Assembly: GCF_004152845.1 (NCBI RefSeq)
Contig: NZ_SEON01000002.1
Span: 496,001-560,000, forward strand
Direction of reading: 5' to 3'
Source of the DNA: Sphingobium fuliginis
GTDB taxonomy: Bacteria > Pseudomonadota > Alphaproteobacteria > Sphingomonadales > Sphingomonadaceae
DNA length: 64,000 bases
The translations under genes and the position numbers were made by a program. The first letter of the stretch is position 1. Each line of letters opens with the position of its first letter. The notes under the pieces were generated by a model. The model was not told the DNA's origin. It saw nothing but the letters and a program-made list of their open reading frames with translations, and ran no database searches. Positions 42,850 to 53,102 of this stretch are shown here, one piece after another.

Positions 42850-45537
42850 ATGAAGCTTATCTTCGGCCTTTCATGCGATGGCCCTTCCTTTCCGGATTTT
42901 CCGGGGCGCAGTGAAGGCGTCTTCAATGCCGCCGTCGTGGGGCCACAAGGCCTCATAGAGATGCTCGAGGTGCAGCTGGGCCTCACCGCTCCTCGGGTGG
43001 CACATGCGGTTCGAGTTTCCAGCTATGCTGCTAAACTTCGTGCCGCGCTGGCCACCGCCCCCGACCTGTTCTTCGCTCAGTCGTTGACCCTTGATCCTTG
43101 GGCCACTGCCGCATCATTGCTCGATTGGCGAGATGAGCTGATCGCCGGGGGCTGGTCTGGCAGCCATATCGGCGCCGCCCGCCTTGATGCATTTGCGGTG
43201 GCGGAAGAGGCTGGTCCTCCCCTCGCGCCCGGGATCGGAGATCGCACGCGCACGCTCTGCGAGGCGGTTAAGGTCCGTGCCGGTCTACCGCTCGCCTCAA
43301 TCGAGCTGGTCGAGCCCCGAGATTTGCTGCCGCCTCTCTGGCAGCGCCTTATCGATAAGCTGGAGGGATCGGGGGTAGAAATCTCGCACGCTCCTGCCTG
43401 TGCAACTTCCGCCAACGACCTGGGCCACGTGCAAGCCTTTCTCGCGGACGGCTCACCCTCGACGTTAACAGGCGATGGTAGCTTCGCGATCGTCCACGCG
43501 GACACTGCCTTGGCGGCGGCTGAAGCAGCTGCAGAGTGGCTTTCCCATTGTTCGGAAGCCGAGTTGCATGGCACGGTCATAGTGAGCGCTGACGGAGACA
43601 CCGCGCTGCTGGACCGCGCGCTTCAAGCTCGCGGGCTTCCCGCTCTGGGCTTGTCGGCCTCGTCGCCGTGGCGTGGAGCACTTCAGGTGCTCCCACTCGC
43701 CTTCGCCGCTTCTTGGGGACCATTTAATGCGAAGGCGATGCTTGACTTGCTCATGCTACCGCGTCCCCCCATCGCGCGACGTGCGGCGCGCAAGCTCGCC
43801 TATGCACTGAGCCGCGAGCCTGGCACAGGCGGGCCAGCATGGCTCGCTGCATGGGGTAATATCGAGTCAGATCTTGCCGAAAGGATGTCCACAGAACCTC
43901 AAGAAAAGCGCGATGCGAAGCTTGCGGCGTGGAGGCAATGGACGTCTGGAGAATTATACCAGCGGCACGAAGGTATGCCTGCGGAGGCTGCCAAGTCGAT
44001 CGCCTCTCGCGTCGCGCAATGGGCGCTTGAGACAAATGCTGGAAACGCAGATCCGCTTCTTCTGACGCTAGTTGGTGCCGCGCAGGCCCTCGTGCAAGCG
44101 ATCGATGTTCTGAACATCGAGATGCTCTCTCCGCTGCTGCTTGGACGCATGACAGACCAGGTGCTTGCGGACGGCGCTCAAAACCCCAACCACGTAGCGA
44201 CATCGGGCGGTTTGCGTGCGGTGCGTCATCCAGGCGCCGTTTGGGGCGATGCTAAGAATGTACTTTGGTGGGACTTCAATGGTCCCGGAGAACGCGTAAG
44301 TTCATCGCCATGGACCGCCGCTGAGGTTGCTGCTCTTAAGGCTAATGGCTGCGAAATCGAATCGCCGGCCGCGATCACCGCCCGGATTGGGTGGAGTAAC
44401 GCCAACGCAGTGCATCGCGCTGGGGAGCGCGTCATTCTTTTCTCACCGGCGCTTTCGGCGGGGGAGGAGACGACGAGCCATCCCCTCGCCCATCAGCTGA
44501 ACCCATTGACGACACCTGCTAAGGACATAATCCAATGGCCAGCAGAACAGCTATTGCACGGGCCGTCTCATGAGCTCGCAGGGCGCGGGATTCTACGTGA
44601 AGCGATCACTCCAAACCTCCTGCCAGCACAGCGCCCTCGCTGGTCTCTGCCGGCATCTGTGATCGCCAAACTCGAGGATCGCGTCGAAAGCGCCACCAGC
44701 TTGGAGCATCTCGCGGACTGCCATATGCGATGGCTCCTTCTCGACGTTTTACGGCTCTCAGGCGGCCGGGTTGCTGAGATCCCTGGCACAAGCCAGCTGC
44801 TTGGCAATCTCGCTCATGAACTTGCGAATCGCGTTTTCCCGCCAGGTCCTGTGCCTGATCCTGAAGCCGTTTTCTCGCAAGCCAATGATCTATTTGACGA
44901 GTTGCTCAGTGCGATCGCTACGCCGCTCCAGCAGCCGGAATATGCAGGCGAGCTCGCGTCGGCCCGGGTCAAAGTTCCAGCTGCTCTGGCCCAACTCGCA
45001 CGTCTCCTACAGGCGATGGACGTAACGGTGATTGGGACGGAAATCGAACGCGCAAGGACGTTCGTCGATGGACCGGATGTCAAGGGCCGCATCGACATGC
45101 TGATAGAGCATCCGGCTCACGGCACAGGCGTAATTGATCTGAAATGGTCGAGGAGCGCTAAAACGCGACGCAACGAGCTCGCCGAAGGTCGTTCGATTCA
45201 GCTCGTGACATACGGTGCGATAGCAAATTCCAACAGCACTACGCCTGCTCCAGGCGCATTCTATATGCTGAACCAGCGACAGCTGATCGGACTGAGCGGT
45301 TCGTTCCTGGCGGAGGAATCGGTCGAATCCGACCATAGCCTGCCCGACACATGGTCGAATCTCGCGTCGACGTGGCAGGCGTGGCGCGATCTAGCCCGGG
45401 AGGGGATTGCGGTTGCGACGGGTGCCGATGGGGCCGAGGCCCACATACCGGCCGATCTCCCGATCGAGCCGGGGACCGAACCGTGTCGCTATTGCGAACT
45501 CACAGCGCTCTGTCGCGTGGGCGTGGAGGCTAACTGA
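42850..45537 (+). CDS. AddB-like protein: inactive helicase plus Fe-S PD-(D/E)XK nuclease
   Basis: An 895-residue protein. The C-terminal ~230 residues form a RecB/AddB-type nuclease: GRIDMLIEHP (Asp) and GVIDLKWSRS (D-x-K), then an iron-staple set CRYCELTALC (C-x2-C-x5-C), paired with the upstream Cys in LADCHMRWLLL. That is the AddB 4Fe-4S arrangement. The N-terminal 650 residues are helicase-like but show no Walker A, as in AddB. It is slightly shorter than housekeeping AddB. It is 2 bp from the AddA-like gene. The pair would resect or degrade linear DNA; in an island an anti-phage role is plausible. Confidence 0.82.
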   Translation: MKLIFGLSCDGPSFPDFPGRSEGVFNAAVVGPQGLIEMLEVQLGLTAPRVAHAVRVSSYAAKLRAALATAPDLFFAQSLTLDPWATAASLLDWRDELIAGGWSGSHIGAARLDAFAVAEEAGPPLAPGIGDRTRTLCEAVKVRAGLPLASIELVEPRDLLPPLWQRLIDKLEGSGVEISHAPACATSANDLGHVQAFLADGSPSTLTGDGSFAIVHADTALAAAEAAAEWLSHCSEAELHGTVIVSADGDTALLDRALQARGLPALGLSASSPWRGALQVLPLAFAASWGPFNAKAMLDLLMLPRPPIARRAARKLAYALSREPGTGGPAWLAAWGNIESDLAERMSTEPQEKRDAKLAAWRQWTSGELYQRHEGMPAEAAKSIASRVAQWALETNAGNADPLLLTLVGAAQALVQAIDVLNIEMLSPLLLGRMTDQVLADGAQNPNHVATSGGLRAVRHPGAVWGDAKNVLWWDFNGPGERVSSSPWTAAEVAALKANGCEIESPAAITARIGWSNANAVHRAGERVILFSPALSAGEETTSHPLAHQLNPLTTPAKDIIQWPAEQLLHGPSHELAGRGILREAITPNLLPAQRPRWSLPASVIAKLEDRVESATSLEHLADCHMRWLLLDVLRLSGGRVAEIPGTSQLLGNLAHELANRVFPPGPVPDPEAVFSQANDLFDELLSAIATPLQQPEYAGELASARVKVPAALAQLARLLQAMDVTVIGTEIERARTFVDGPDVKGRIDMLIEHPAHGTGVIDLKWSRSAKTRRNELAEGRSIQLVTYGAIANSNSTTPAPGAFYMLNQRQLIGLSGSFLAEESVESDHSLPDTWSNLASTWQAWRDLAREGIAVATGADGAEAHIPADLPIEPGTEPCRYCELTALCRVGVEAN

Positions 45538-45539
45538 AG

Positions 45540-48500
45540 ATGACCGCTCCCAATATCACGACCGTCGTGGCGTCTGCCGGCGCCGGCAAAACCACCCGCA
45601 TTGTCGGCAACATCGCGACGGAGGTCACATCCCGTGATCCCGAGACGATCGTCGCAACCACATTCACGGTGAAAGCAGCGGACGAACTGATCGAGCGCTC
45701 TCGAGCCAAACTGTTCGAACTGGGCATGCCGGATAAGGCGGCGCGATTGCTTGGAGCCCGCTTTGGAACGGTGAATGCCATTTGCGGTCAGATTGTATCG
45801 GAGAACGCCATCGCTCTTGGGCGATCTCCGCGAGCCGAGGTCATTCCCGAAGGCAGCGTGCCCCGAATTTTCGCGATCGCCGCCGATGCCGCGATCGAGC
45901 GTCACGCGCCGACGCTGAACTCGCTCGCCGATGTCATGGGATTCTTCGAGCCCAAACGAGCCGCTGACGCTGAACGAAGTGATTGGCGGACGACCGTCAG
46001 GCGTTTGATCGAGCTAGCTCGAGCGAATGGAGTTCCCGCCCAAGATCTATCCGTTTCGGCGGAGCGATCAGTCGCAACCTTCCTCGAACTGCTACCACCG
46101 GTGTCGATCCAGAGCAGTGACGATCTCGACGCAGATTTGCGAAGGGCCGTAAGTTCGGCAGTGGATGCGGTTCCCGCTGAATCGAGCGCCACTGCCAAAT
46201 CCCACATTGCGTTGCTTCGCCAAACCGATTCAAGCATTCGTCGAGGAGAACGGATTTCCTGGCCCAACTGGGCTCGCCTCTCGAAGGTGAGTTGCGCTAA
46301 GAAAGATGGTCAGGCTTTCATCGACGCTCTTGAGGCAGTTGCTCAAGCAGCCGGCCGCCATCCTGCACATCCGCGGCTTCGTGAAGATTGCAGCCAGTTC
46401 ATCAGGTCGGTCTTCGCCTGTGCGGCCGAAGCCCTGACCGCTTTCCAAGCTTATAAAGCAGAGCGCGGCTTATTGGACTTCACCGACCAAGAGGCGCTCG
46501 CGCTCGACGTCCTTCATGACCCGGCGATGTCCGCGGGGCTCGGTGAGCGCATTGGTCGGCTGTTTGTCGATGAGTTCCAAGATTCCAGCCCGCTTCAAGT
46601 CGCCATTTTCACAGCAATGTCCGGCTTAGTCGACGCAAGCACGTGGGTGGGAGACCCCAAGCAGGCCATCTACGGCTTCCGCAATGCGGACAGCGCCCTC
46701 ACCCAAGCCGCGTTCGCGGGGGTAGCGGCTTCGTCGAGCGAACCGCAAGATGTGCTAGCGACGTCATACCGGAGCCGTGAGGGCATCATAAACCTCGTCA
46801 ACGCTGCCTTTGAGCCGGCTTTGAGCGCGATGGGTCTTCAAGCGGAAGAACATGCGTTCAGCGGAACGGGTCGCAGCGAAGAAGGATTCACGCAGGCACC
46901 GCTCGCGGTTTGGTGGCTCGAAGGAAAGCTTGAGCTTCAATATGCCGCATTGGCCGCCCAAATCCGCGAGATGGTGACGGCCGACCAACCATGGGAAGTG
47001 GCAGCCAGGCCCAAAGGCGTTCGGGCGCTACGCGCCGGAGACATCGCTATTCTGTGCCGTAGCAAAGCCGATATCGCCAAAGTATCGGCTGCGCTTAGCC
47101 AGCAAGGCGTCAAGGCAGCCGTCGAGCGTGAAGGATTGGCGCAAACACCCCACGTCCAACTGGTGATGGCCGCGTTCCGCTGGGTTGCAGATCCGACTGA
47201 CCGTCTCGCGCTTGCTGAACTTGCCCGCTTCTTCGCCGAGGATCCAGAATCAGAAACCTGGCTTGAGGCGCTTGGCGCTGAAAATGCCTCCGAAGCACTG
47301 CTCGCCATCGTACCAATCTCGGCGGCCCTCCAAGAGATTCGTGAGGGCATTCTGTCGCTGACGCCAGCCGACCTCGTCGATGCGATCATCCTTTTCCCTG
47401 AGCTCAATCGCCACATCGAAAGTTGGGGCGACGTGCCGGCGCGTCTCGATGATCTCGAAGCGCTTCGCGGCTTCGCTCGGAGCTATGAGGAAAGCTGCGC
47501 GGGCGAGGGATCTCCTGCGACGCCTTCGGGGCTGGCACTCGCGTTGGCTGCAGAGAACCCAGCCCGCCCGCGAAGCCTTCGGGACGATGCTGTTAAAGTC
47601 ATGACCTACCATGGAGCGAAGGGGCTTGAATGGCCCGTCGTAATCCTGACCGGGCTAGGCAAAGAACCAAAGCCTCGACTGTTCGAACCCATGGCCGAGG
47701 CTGATGGTGACGTGGATTGGCAAAATCCTCTCACCGGACGCTGGATCCGCTACTGGCCTTGGCCATATGCGAGCCAAGAAAAGGACGTATATCTCGATGC
47801 TTCAGCGCCCAGTTCGGCGCTTGGGCAACAGGCTGCGATCCGATCGAGGGATGAGGAGGCCCGACTTCTTTACGTCGGCATGACCCGGGCTCGGGATCAT
47901 CTTGTGTTTGCGCCTCCAGCAAAGGGGACACTTCACTGGTTGAAGGTTCTCGATGGGGACGAAACGGAGCATTTCGGTTTACCATGTACCGCCGGTGAAG
48001 AGATCCGTGCTGGGACGAAATCCTTTCCGGCAAGAACCATAACGCTGGTATGCGGCGAAGGCGTGGAGGCTCAACCTCCGGCTGTCTCATTCGGGCGCAT
48101 CACGCGACCGACGGGGCAACGAGCACCGCTTCATCGTCGCCCTAGCGGGGCTTCCAGCGGCGAAACGTTCATCATCGTAGAGAAATCAACGATCGGCCCG
48201 CGTTTGCCGTTTGCAGGCAACCCGGACATGACCCTGCTCGGCGAAGCCGTTCACGCTATCATTGCGGCAGATCAGCCTCACAATCCGCACGATGCCCGGC
48301 TTAATCAAGCACAAGCGATCCTAAATCGCTGGGGGGTGCATCAGGTTGCCGCAAAGGACGTGCTGGGAGCCAATGATCGGCTGTTCGCCGAGATCTCAAA
48401 GCGATGGCCGAGCGGCCGAATTCATCGCGAGACCCCAGTTTCAGCCCGGATCGGTGATCAGCTAGTGACGGGACGCATCGACTTACTGGTTGAGCATGGC

Positions 48501-48698
48501 AGCGGCTTCGCCATCATCGATCACAAGTCCTTTCCGGGTTCGCCGGACAGCTGGGATGCACGAGCGGTCGGTCACGGCTCGCAACTCCAACTCTACGCTG
48601 ACGCGCTGGACAAGGCACGTCTTGGCGCCCCTTGCGAACTATTCATCCACATGCCCATCGTGGGAGGATTTCTACGAATAAATCGTAAAGTTGAATGA
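45540..48698 (+). CDS. AddA/RecB-like UvrD helicase with C-terminal nuclease
   Basis: A 1052-residue superfamily 1A helicase. Walker A SAGAGKTTRI is at the N-terminus (about 12-21). Other motifs are TTFTVKAADEL, LFVDEFQDSSPLQ (Walker B), WVGDPKQAIYGFR, SYRSREGIINLV, MTYHGAKGLEWPVVIL and LLYVGMTRARDHL. The last ~150 residues have a PD-(D/E)XK site: GEAVHAIIAA, GRIDLLVEHG (Asp) and AIIDHKSFPG (D-x-K). With the AddB-like partner it would form a dual-nuclease AddAB-type machine that unwinds and cuts DNA ends. It has no RecA-loading or Chi features that can be read here. Confidence 0.88.
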   Translation: MTAPNITTVVASAGAGKTTRIVGNIATEVTSRDPETIVATTFTVKAADELIERSRAKLFELGMPDKAARLLGARFGTVNAICGQIVSENAIALGRSPRAEVIPEGSVPRIFAIAADAAIERHAPTLNSLADVMGFFEPKRAADAERSDWRTTVRRLIELARANGVPAQDLSVSAERSVATFLELLPPVSIQSSDDLDADLRRAVSSAVDAVPAESSATAKSHIALLRQTDSSIRRGERISWPNWARLSKVSCAKKDGQAFIDALEAVAQAAGRHPAHPRLREDCSQFIRSVFACAAEALTAFQAYKAERGLLDFTDQEALALDVLHDPAMSAGLGERIGRLFVDEFQDSSPLQVAIFTAMSGLVDASTWVGDPKQAIYGFRNADSALTQAAFAGVAASSSEPQDVLATSYRSREGIINLVNAAFEPALSAMGLQAEEHAFSGTGRSEEGFTQAPLAVWWLEGKLELQYAALAAQIREMVTADQPWEVAARPKGVRALRAGDIAILCRSKADIAKVSAALSQQGVKAAVEREGLAQTPHVQLVMAAFRWVADPTDRLALAELARFFAEDPESETWLEALGAENASEALLAIVPISAALQEIREGILSLTPADLVDAIILFPELNRHIESWGDVPARLDDLEALRGFARSYEESCAGEGSPATPSGLALALAAENPARPRSLRDDAVKVMTYHGAKGLEWPVVILTGLGKEPKPRLFEPMAEADGDVDWQNPLTGRWIRYWPWPYASQEKDVYLDASAPSSALGQQAAIRSRDEEARLLYVGMTRARDHLVFAPPAKGTLHWLKVLDGDETEHFGLPCTAGEEIRAGTKSFPARTITLVCGEGVEAQPPAVSFGRITRPTGQRAPLHRRPSGASSGETFIIVEKSTIGPRLPFAGNPDMTLLGEAVHAIIAADQPHNPHDARLNQAQAILNRWGVHQVAAKDVLGANDRLFAEISKRWPSGRIHRETPVSARIGDQLVTGRIDLLVEHGSGFAIIDHKSFPGSPDSWDARAVGHGSQLQLYADALDKARLGAPCELFIHMPIVGGFLRINRKVE

Positions 48699-48959
48699 GG
48701 CAGCTGCTAAGAACGCCACCTGTGGTGACTTTTCTTGGACTATGTATCTCCTTTGATATTTGCTGCGGACTCGGCGGGTAGGGGCAATATCTGTACTCAG
48801 CCCGTCGATTGCGACCGGCTTTCCATGACGAGGTTAAGCAAATTTTCCCAGTCCACGCGCTCGCTAAACTCCGAGACTGTAAGGAAACCTTTAACGCGTC
48901 TGGGTTAGCGCCCTCCAACATCTCAGTTGACGCACGTTAGCCGCGGAAGGATTACACAA

Positions 48960-49817
48960 ATGGTACGCAGAACCTCGCAAAGCCTTACAGTGCGTCAGAT
49001 TACCAACATCGATATCGATCAGTTTGTGGCTTGGGAAGATGCACTGGCAGACTCAGGGGCGATCTCCGCAGCGCAGCGCCTGAGCGACGCTATGAGTGAT
49101 GTCCGCCGCGCCGACGCCGACGAGTGCTGGCGGCAAATTTGGACTAAGCCGCTATATTCGAACACAAAAGTCGCGATTGGCGAAAGCTATGAGAACAAAC
49201 TTGCTCCCTTCATGAAAGGCGCTTGGCGCTTCATCGGGCTCGATCGAGAAAAATTCTTCGTGGAGCACGATGGAGGGGGGAATAAGAAGGAAAATCACAG
49301 CGCGGGCGGCTCCATCATAGAACAGATCCGTGAGGTATCTGGCATAGCTGCTAAGCGGCTCCTTGCCATTCAAGGCGGCGCAGCGTTTCTGCGAGCCATG
49401 GTTGCCGCCAATGGCGAGGCCGCCCCGCTAGCTTGCTATGCTGTCAATGACCTGGATGCCATGCTTAAACAACTCGCCACGCTGTCACCAACGTTGCGTC
49501 AGATGTTAGGACGCGGCTGGGGCCATATCACCGTGATGCACATGCTAACCGACTTTGGTCTTTCGGTGAAGCCTGACCTGCACCTGGTACGAACTGCACG
49601 GCATCTTGGGTTAGTCAGCGGCCTTCGCGATGTAAATGTACCAAGCGAGCGAGAGGCCATGGCCATTGTGACGGCGACTGTGCGCCTCGTACAGGCGCGC
49701 TATGGTGAAGCGGCCGATCCAGCCAAACTTCGCTATAGTGACAAGTTCCTGATGGAGGCGTCACGTAAGGGGCTCATTGCGCAAGAACCCAGAAACTCTG
49801 CCTCTAATCGAGGCTGA
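48960..49817 (+). CDS. HhH-GPD-like protein, possible DNA glycosylase relative
   Basis: A 285-residue protein from ATG 48960 (MVRRTSQSLTV). The C-terminal half contains MLGRGWGHITVMHMLTDFG followed by KPDLHLVRTARHLGLV. This matches the end of the helix-hairpin-helix and the catalytic Asp region of HhH-GPD glycosylases (V-D-T-H-V-x-R-I-A-x-R-L-G). No Cys cluster is present. The N-terminal half has EHDGGGNKKENHSAGG, possibly disordered. It follows the AddAB-like pair after 260 bp on the same strand and precedes the dNTPase. A base-excision role is inferred only from the motif. Confidence 0.6.
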   Translation: MVRRTSQSLTVRQITNIDIDQFVAWEDALADSGAISAAQRLSDAMSDVRRADADECWRQIWTKPLYSNTKVAIGESYENKLAPFMKGAWRFIGLDREKFFVEHDGGGNKKENHSAGGSIIEQIREVSGIAAKRLLAIQGGAAFLRAMVAANGEAAPLACYAVNDLDAMLKQLATLSPTLRQMLGRGWGHITVMHMLTDFGLSVKPDLHLVRTARHLGLVSGLRDVNVPSEREAMAIVTATVRLVQARYGEAADPAKLRYSDKFLMEASRKGLIAQEPRNSASNRG

Positions 49818-50113
49818 TAAGAAATGTCAGCCTGACCTCAGACGCTGGCCCCTTCTACTGCAAGCCCACCTGCTCGGCGGCACGCATCACCAGCAGGACG
49901 GCGCGTCTTACAGGTATTGAGCTCAAGACGGACGAACCAACGGCAAAGAGGCGGAAGGTGCAATTCCCTCCGGCTCCACTTACTCAGAAGTTGGAGCCTC
50001 CGGCAAAGCCGGAGCGGTTGAGACCGCCTCAGGCATTGAAGCAGAAATTTGCCGCTGAGTTTTCGCATCATACCATCCATGCTAGCGGAAATTACTTACA
50101 GATGCGAAGGGGT

Positions 50114-51457
50114 ATGATGTACTGGCTAGACCGCAGAGCGGCGGAATCACGGAAATCCTTCGATGCGCGGTCTGAGGGTGACGTGGATTATGGCCGCGTC
50201 GTTCACTCGGCCTCCTTCCGACGGCTGCAGGGCAAGACCCAAATCCTAAACTTGGGGGAAAGCGATTTCTACCGCACTCGCCTCACGCATTCGCTTGAAG
50301 TCGCGCAGATCGCTGGCGGGTTAGCCAAACAGCTCGTCCATAATCTGCCCGGCCATCCAGCCCTCGGGCACCTTCCCGAACATGCGCTCCTTCAGGCGAT
50401 CGCCTGCACCCATGATTTGGGGCATCCTCCATTCGGCCATGGCGGCGAAATTGCCCTCAATTACTGCATGAGAGATCATGGCGGCTTCGAAGGGAACGGC
50501 CAAACGCTTCGGATCCTATCGCGCCTGGAGAAATTCTCTGAGGCTGCCGGCTCTAACCTGACCCGCGAGACGCTGCTCGGCGTCCTTAAATATCCCGCGC
50601 CGTTCAGCGAAGTGGCCAACCCTGACCTCCATCCGAGAATGTTAGCAGATACAAGCGGCACGCCGCTGCTTGATCGCAAAGCTTCCGAACCCCCGAAATG
50701 CTTCCTGGATTGCGAGCAGGATGTCGTGGACTGGATCCTCTCCCCGCTCTCCAAGGGCGATCAGGATGCATTCCGCCAGTTTGACATTCGAGCAGGGAGG
50801 CATGCCAAAGTACGCCATAAATCCCTCGCTTGCTCGATCATGGACCTTGCAGATGACATCAGCTTCGGCATCCACGACCTAGAGGACGCGCTCGAGCTCA
50901 GACTCATAGATCAAAAGCAGTTTCAAGCGCACGTACCCGCCGCGGCCTGCCAGGGCCTACTCGACTATCTTAATAGCCAATATCGCGGGCAGTATGGCAA
51001 CGACGTATATGGAGGCCTACTCGATCGCCTATTTGGTGACGGCAACGACCGCAAACACCAGATCAACCGGATCCTCAACTTCGTTATTCCAAGCATCCAG
51101 ATCCGTGACGAAGCCGAATTTGAGGAGCCGAGGCTTCGGTATCGTACGGAGGTCCCAAAACCCGTAGCGGATTTCCTGGCTGCGGTAACGAAGCTGGTTT
51201 ACGAGGAAGTCATTTGTAGCCCAAGCGTCCAGCATCTCGAGTTCAAAGGGCAGATGATGGTAATCGCCGTATTCGAGGTCATGAAGTCTGAGCCGAAGAG
51301 ATTCCTGCCCTGCGATGCGTACGCCAAATTCGCCAGCTCTTCCGATCCGATGAGGATCATCTGTGATTATGTTTCAGGCATGACGGACTCCCACCTGCTG
51401 CGAACCTATGAACGCCTTTTCGCACCGCGGATGGGATCGGTTTTTGACAAGCTTTGA
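50114..51457 (+). CDS. dGTPase-family dNTP triphosphohydrolase
   Basis: A protein of about 447 residues with the HD-domain signature: RRLQGKTQILNLGESDFYRT, RLTHSLEVAQIAGGLA (His), IACTHDLGHPPFGHGGE (His-Asp) and SIMDLADDISFGIHDLEDAL (Asp). The start is placed at ATG 50114 (MMYWLDRRAAES), just behind AAGGGG; the frame is open to 49958, but the extra N-terminus is Pro/Lys-rich. The enzyme removes triphosphate from dNTPs. Bacterial dGTPases can block phage by draining dGTP, and here the gene follows the AddAB-like locus. A housekeeping role cannot be excluded. Confidence 0.9.
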   Translation: MMYWLDRRAAESRKSFDARSEGDVDYGRVVHSASFRRLQGKTQILNLGESDFYRTRLTHSLEVAQIAGGLAKQLVHNLPGHPALGHLPEHALLQAIACTHDLGHPPFGHGGEIALNYCMRDHGGFEGNGQTLRILSRLEKFSEAAGSNLTRETLLGVLKYPAPFSEVANPDLHPRMLADTSGTPLLDRKASEPPKCFLDCEQDVVDWILSPLSKGDQDAFRQFDIRAGRHAKVRHKSLACSIMDLADDISFGIHDLEDALELRLIDQKQFQAHVPAAACQGLLDYLNSQYRGQYGNDVYGGLLDRLFGDGNDRKHQINRILNFVIPSIQIRDEAEFEEPRLRYRTEVPKPVADFLAAVTKLVYEEVICSPSVQHLEFKGQMMVIAVFEVMKSEPKRFLPCDAYAKFASSSDPMRIICDYVSGMTDSHLLRTYERLFAPRMGSVFDKL

Positions 51458-51599
51458 AATGCTGAAGGTGTGTCTCAGCTGTAGCGGAGCGGGTCAGCGC
51501 TAACTCAGCGCAGGCGGCTTGCATTTCTGCTTCTCAGAAGGCTGGTGGTCAAGATCGAGATCCAACTGCAAGTCTTATGACCGATTTTGACGCAGGGTC

Positions 51600-52148
51600 A
51601 TGTCATCTGACTCCGAGCAACGGCAGGGAGCAGGTGTGGCGGAACGCGAGAATGATCTCCTAGCCTGGGTGGGCGCGGGCATCGCATTCGCATTAATGAT
51701 GCAGGTAGCCCCTTTCCGTTGGGCCGTTTACGCGCTCGTCGCATGGCTGGGATTTCTAGCGTTTCAAGATTGGTGGAGCGAACATGAGCTACCCGCAAGC
51801 TCTCCCATCGCAGAATGGACAATCGAGGAGCAGGCTCTTCAATCCAACGCCGCCGATCAGCAGCTTCGCGATTCCGTGAAAGGATGGTTCCAAAACCATG
51901 GGAGGGAGGCACTCGAAAGCGCGACCCTGGTCGGTCGCCTTTACGAATGCGACACACCCGACCAGCCGATCGACCGGTGCACTCCGGTCAGCGAAAGCCA
52001 TGATAATCTGTCGCTCGACCTGAAGCCGGGCTTCCGCACGCATTTTACGGTATATCCCCAATTCAGCGGCGCAGGAGGACTTAATCCACGGGTGGTTTGG
52101 AACATGCGAAACATCGTTGCAGATAATGATTGGAAACTGGACCAGTGA
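51600..52148 (+). CDS. Hypothetical membrane protein
   Basis: A 182-residue protein with two adjacent hydrophobic helices near residues 20-58 (LLAWVGAGIAFALMM, AVYALVAWLGFLAFQDWW). A soluble C-terminal domain follows, with two Cys (YECDT, DRCTP) that could pair in the periplasm and a strand-rich end (FRTHFTVYPQFSGAGGL). No family is recognised. It is isolated between the dNTPase and a PIN toxin pair. Confidence 0.65.
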   Translation: MSSDSEQRQGAGVAERENDLLAWVGAGIAFALMMQVAPFRWAVYALVAWLGFLAFQDWWSEHELPASSPIAEWTIEEQALQSNAADQQLRDSVKGWFQNHGREALESATLVGRLYECDTPDQPIDRCTPVSESHDNLSLDLKPGFRTHFTVYPQFSGAGGLNPRVVWNMRNIVADNDWKLDQ

Positions 52149-52278
52149 AGTCGATTCCCTCAAGTCCTCTTTTCTACCAGAACGAAACGACGGTGTCAGA
52201 TTGTAGGGCTAGCCAAAACAGAATTTTGATAGCCCGCCGAGCGTCGACATGTTATATCTGGTCGCAAAGGAGTCGGTC

Positions 52279-52548
52279 ATGGGTCGTGCCGAAAATATCC
52301 AGCTCAACGTCCGCTCGGCTTTTGCGCGCGATCGGGTCCATGCGCTTGCGAAGCTCACCGGCATGACGGCCAGTGAGGTGATAGAGGACGCGCTGCGTGG
52401 CTATGTCCCGCCAGGCGTTCCGGCTAATACCGGCAAGCTAGTGCGGCGCGGCGCGCTGCTGGTTCGTCCGTCGAGCGGCAAGCCGGTCAGCCTCGAAAGC
52501 GCCAATGAGGCTCTCGATCGATCCCGTGAGCATGACATTGACCATTGA
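52279..52548 (+). CDS. Antitoxin of a VapBC-type pair
   Basis: An 89-residue protein starting at ATG 52279 (MGRAENIQLNVRSAF). The central helix-turn-helix DRVHALAKLTGMTASEVIED and the C-terminal GKLVRRGALLVRPSSGKPV toxin-binding arm match small antitoxins paired with PIN nucleases. Its 3' end overlaps the toxin start by 17 bp in a different frame, so translation is coupled. It probably represses its own promoter, although no palindrome was seen. Confidence 0.75.
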   Translation: MGRAENIQLNVRSAFARDRVHALAKLTGMTASEVIEDALRGYVPPGVPANTGKLVRRGALLVRPSSGKPVSLESANEALDRSREHDIDH

Positions 52549-52987
52549 CGCGCTGATCGACAGCAATGTGATTATAGCGGCGTTGGCAGGCGATCATGAG
52601 CATCATGCTTCGTCGGCCGACCTGTTCGACGCTGGTCGCGGTCATGTGCTGGGCGTTGCCGCACACAGCTATGCCGAAGCCTATAGCACCCTGACCCGTC
52701 GCGGCACACACGCGCCATTTCGTTTCACGGCAGAGGAAGCCTGGGCCGCGCTTGAAAGCGTGAGAACCGTCACCCAATTGATCGGCCTGACCCCAGCGCA
52801 GACGTTCGACACGGTGCGCAGCTATGCGGCCGATGGCGGGATCGGGGCTCGCCTGTACGATCGAATGATCGGCGAAACAGCGGTGGTACACGGTATCCCC
52901 ACGATCGTGACCTGGAACATCGGTCATATGCGCGGCCTATCCCCGACGCTCGATGTCCGCACCCCTCGCGATTTTCCGAGGGCATGA
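52532..52987 (+). CDS. PIN-domain toxin (VapC-like ribonuclease)
   Basis: A 151-residue PIN protein from ATG 52532 (MTLTIDALIDSNV). Acidic active-site residues are visible: the first Asp in LIDSNVIIAALAGD, Glu in HSYAEAYSTL, Asp in GARLYDRMIGE and the last in TWNIGHM's region. PIN toxins cleave tRNA, rRNA or mRNA in a Mg-dependent way. It overlaps the antitoxin gene and ends without a nearby third gene. The TWN-x-x-H-x-R motif near the C-terminus is usual for this subgroup. Confidence 0.85.
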   Translation: MTLTIDALIDSNVIIAALAGDHEHHASSADLFDAGRGHVLGVAAHSYAEAYSTLTRRGTHAPFRFTAEEAWAALESVRTVTQLIGLTPAQTFDTVRSYAADGGIGARLYDRMIGETAVVHGIPTIVTWNIGHMRGLSPTLDVRTPRDFPRA

Positions 52988-53102
52988 CAGCTTCAATCCG
53001 TTCGAAATCCAGCGTTTATGAGACGATTAGCCCACCGCCCCAGCTATTAGCCTGATCGAAATATCTCCGAACAATAAGGCTCACGTCAAAAGGGGATATG
53101 TC

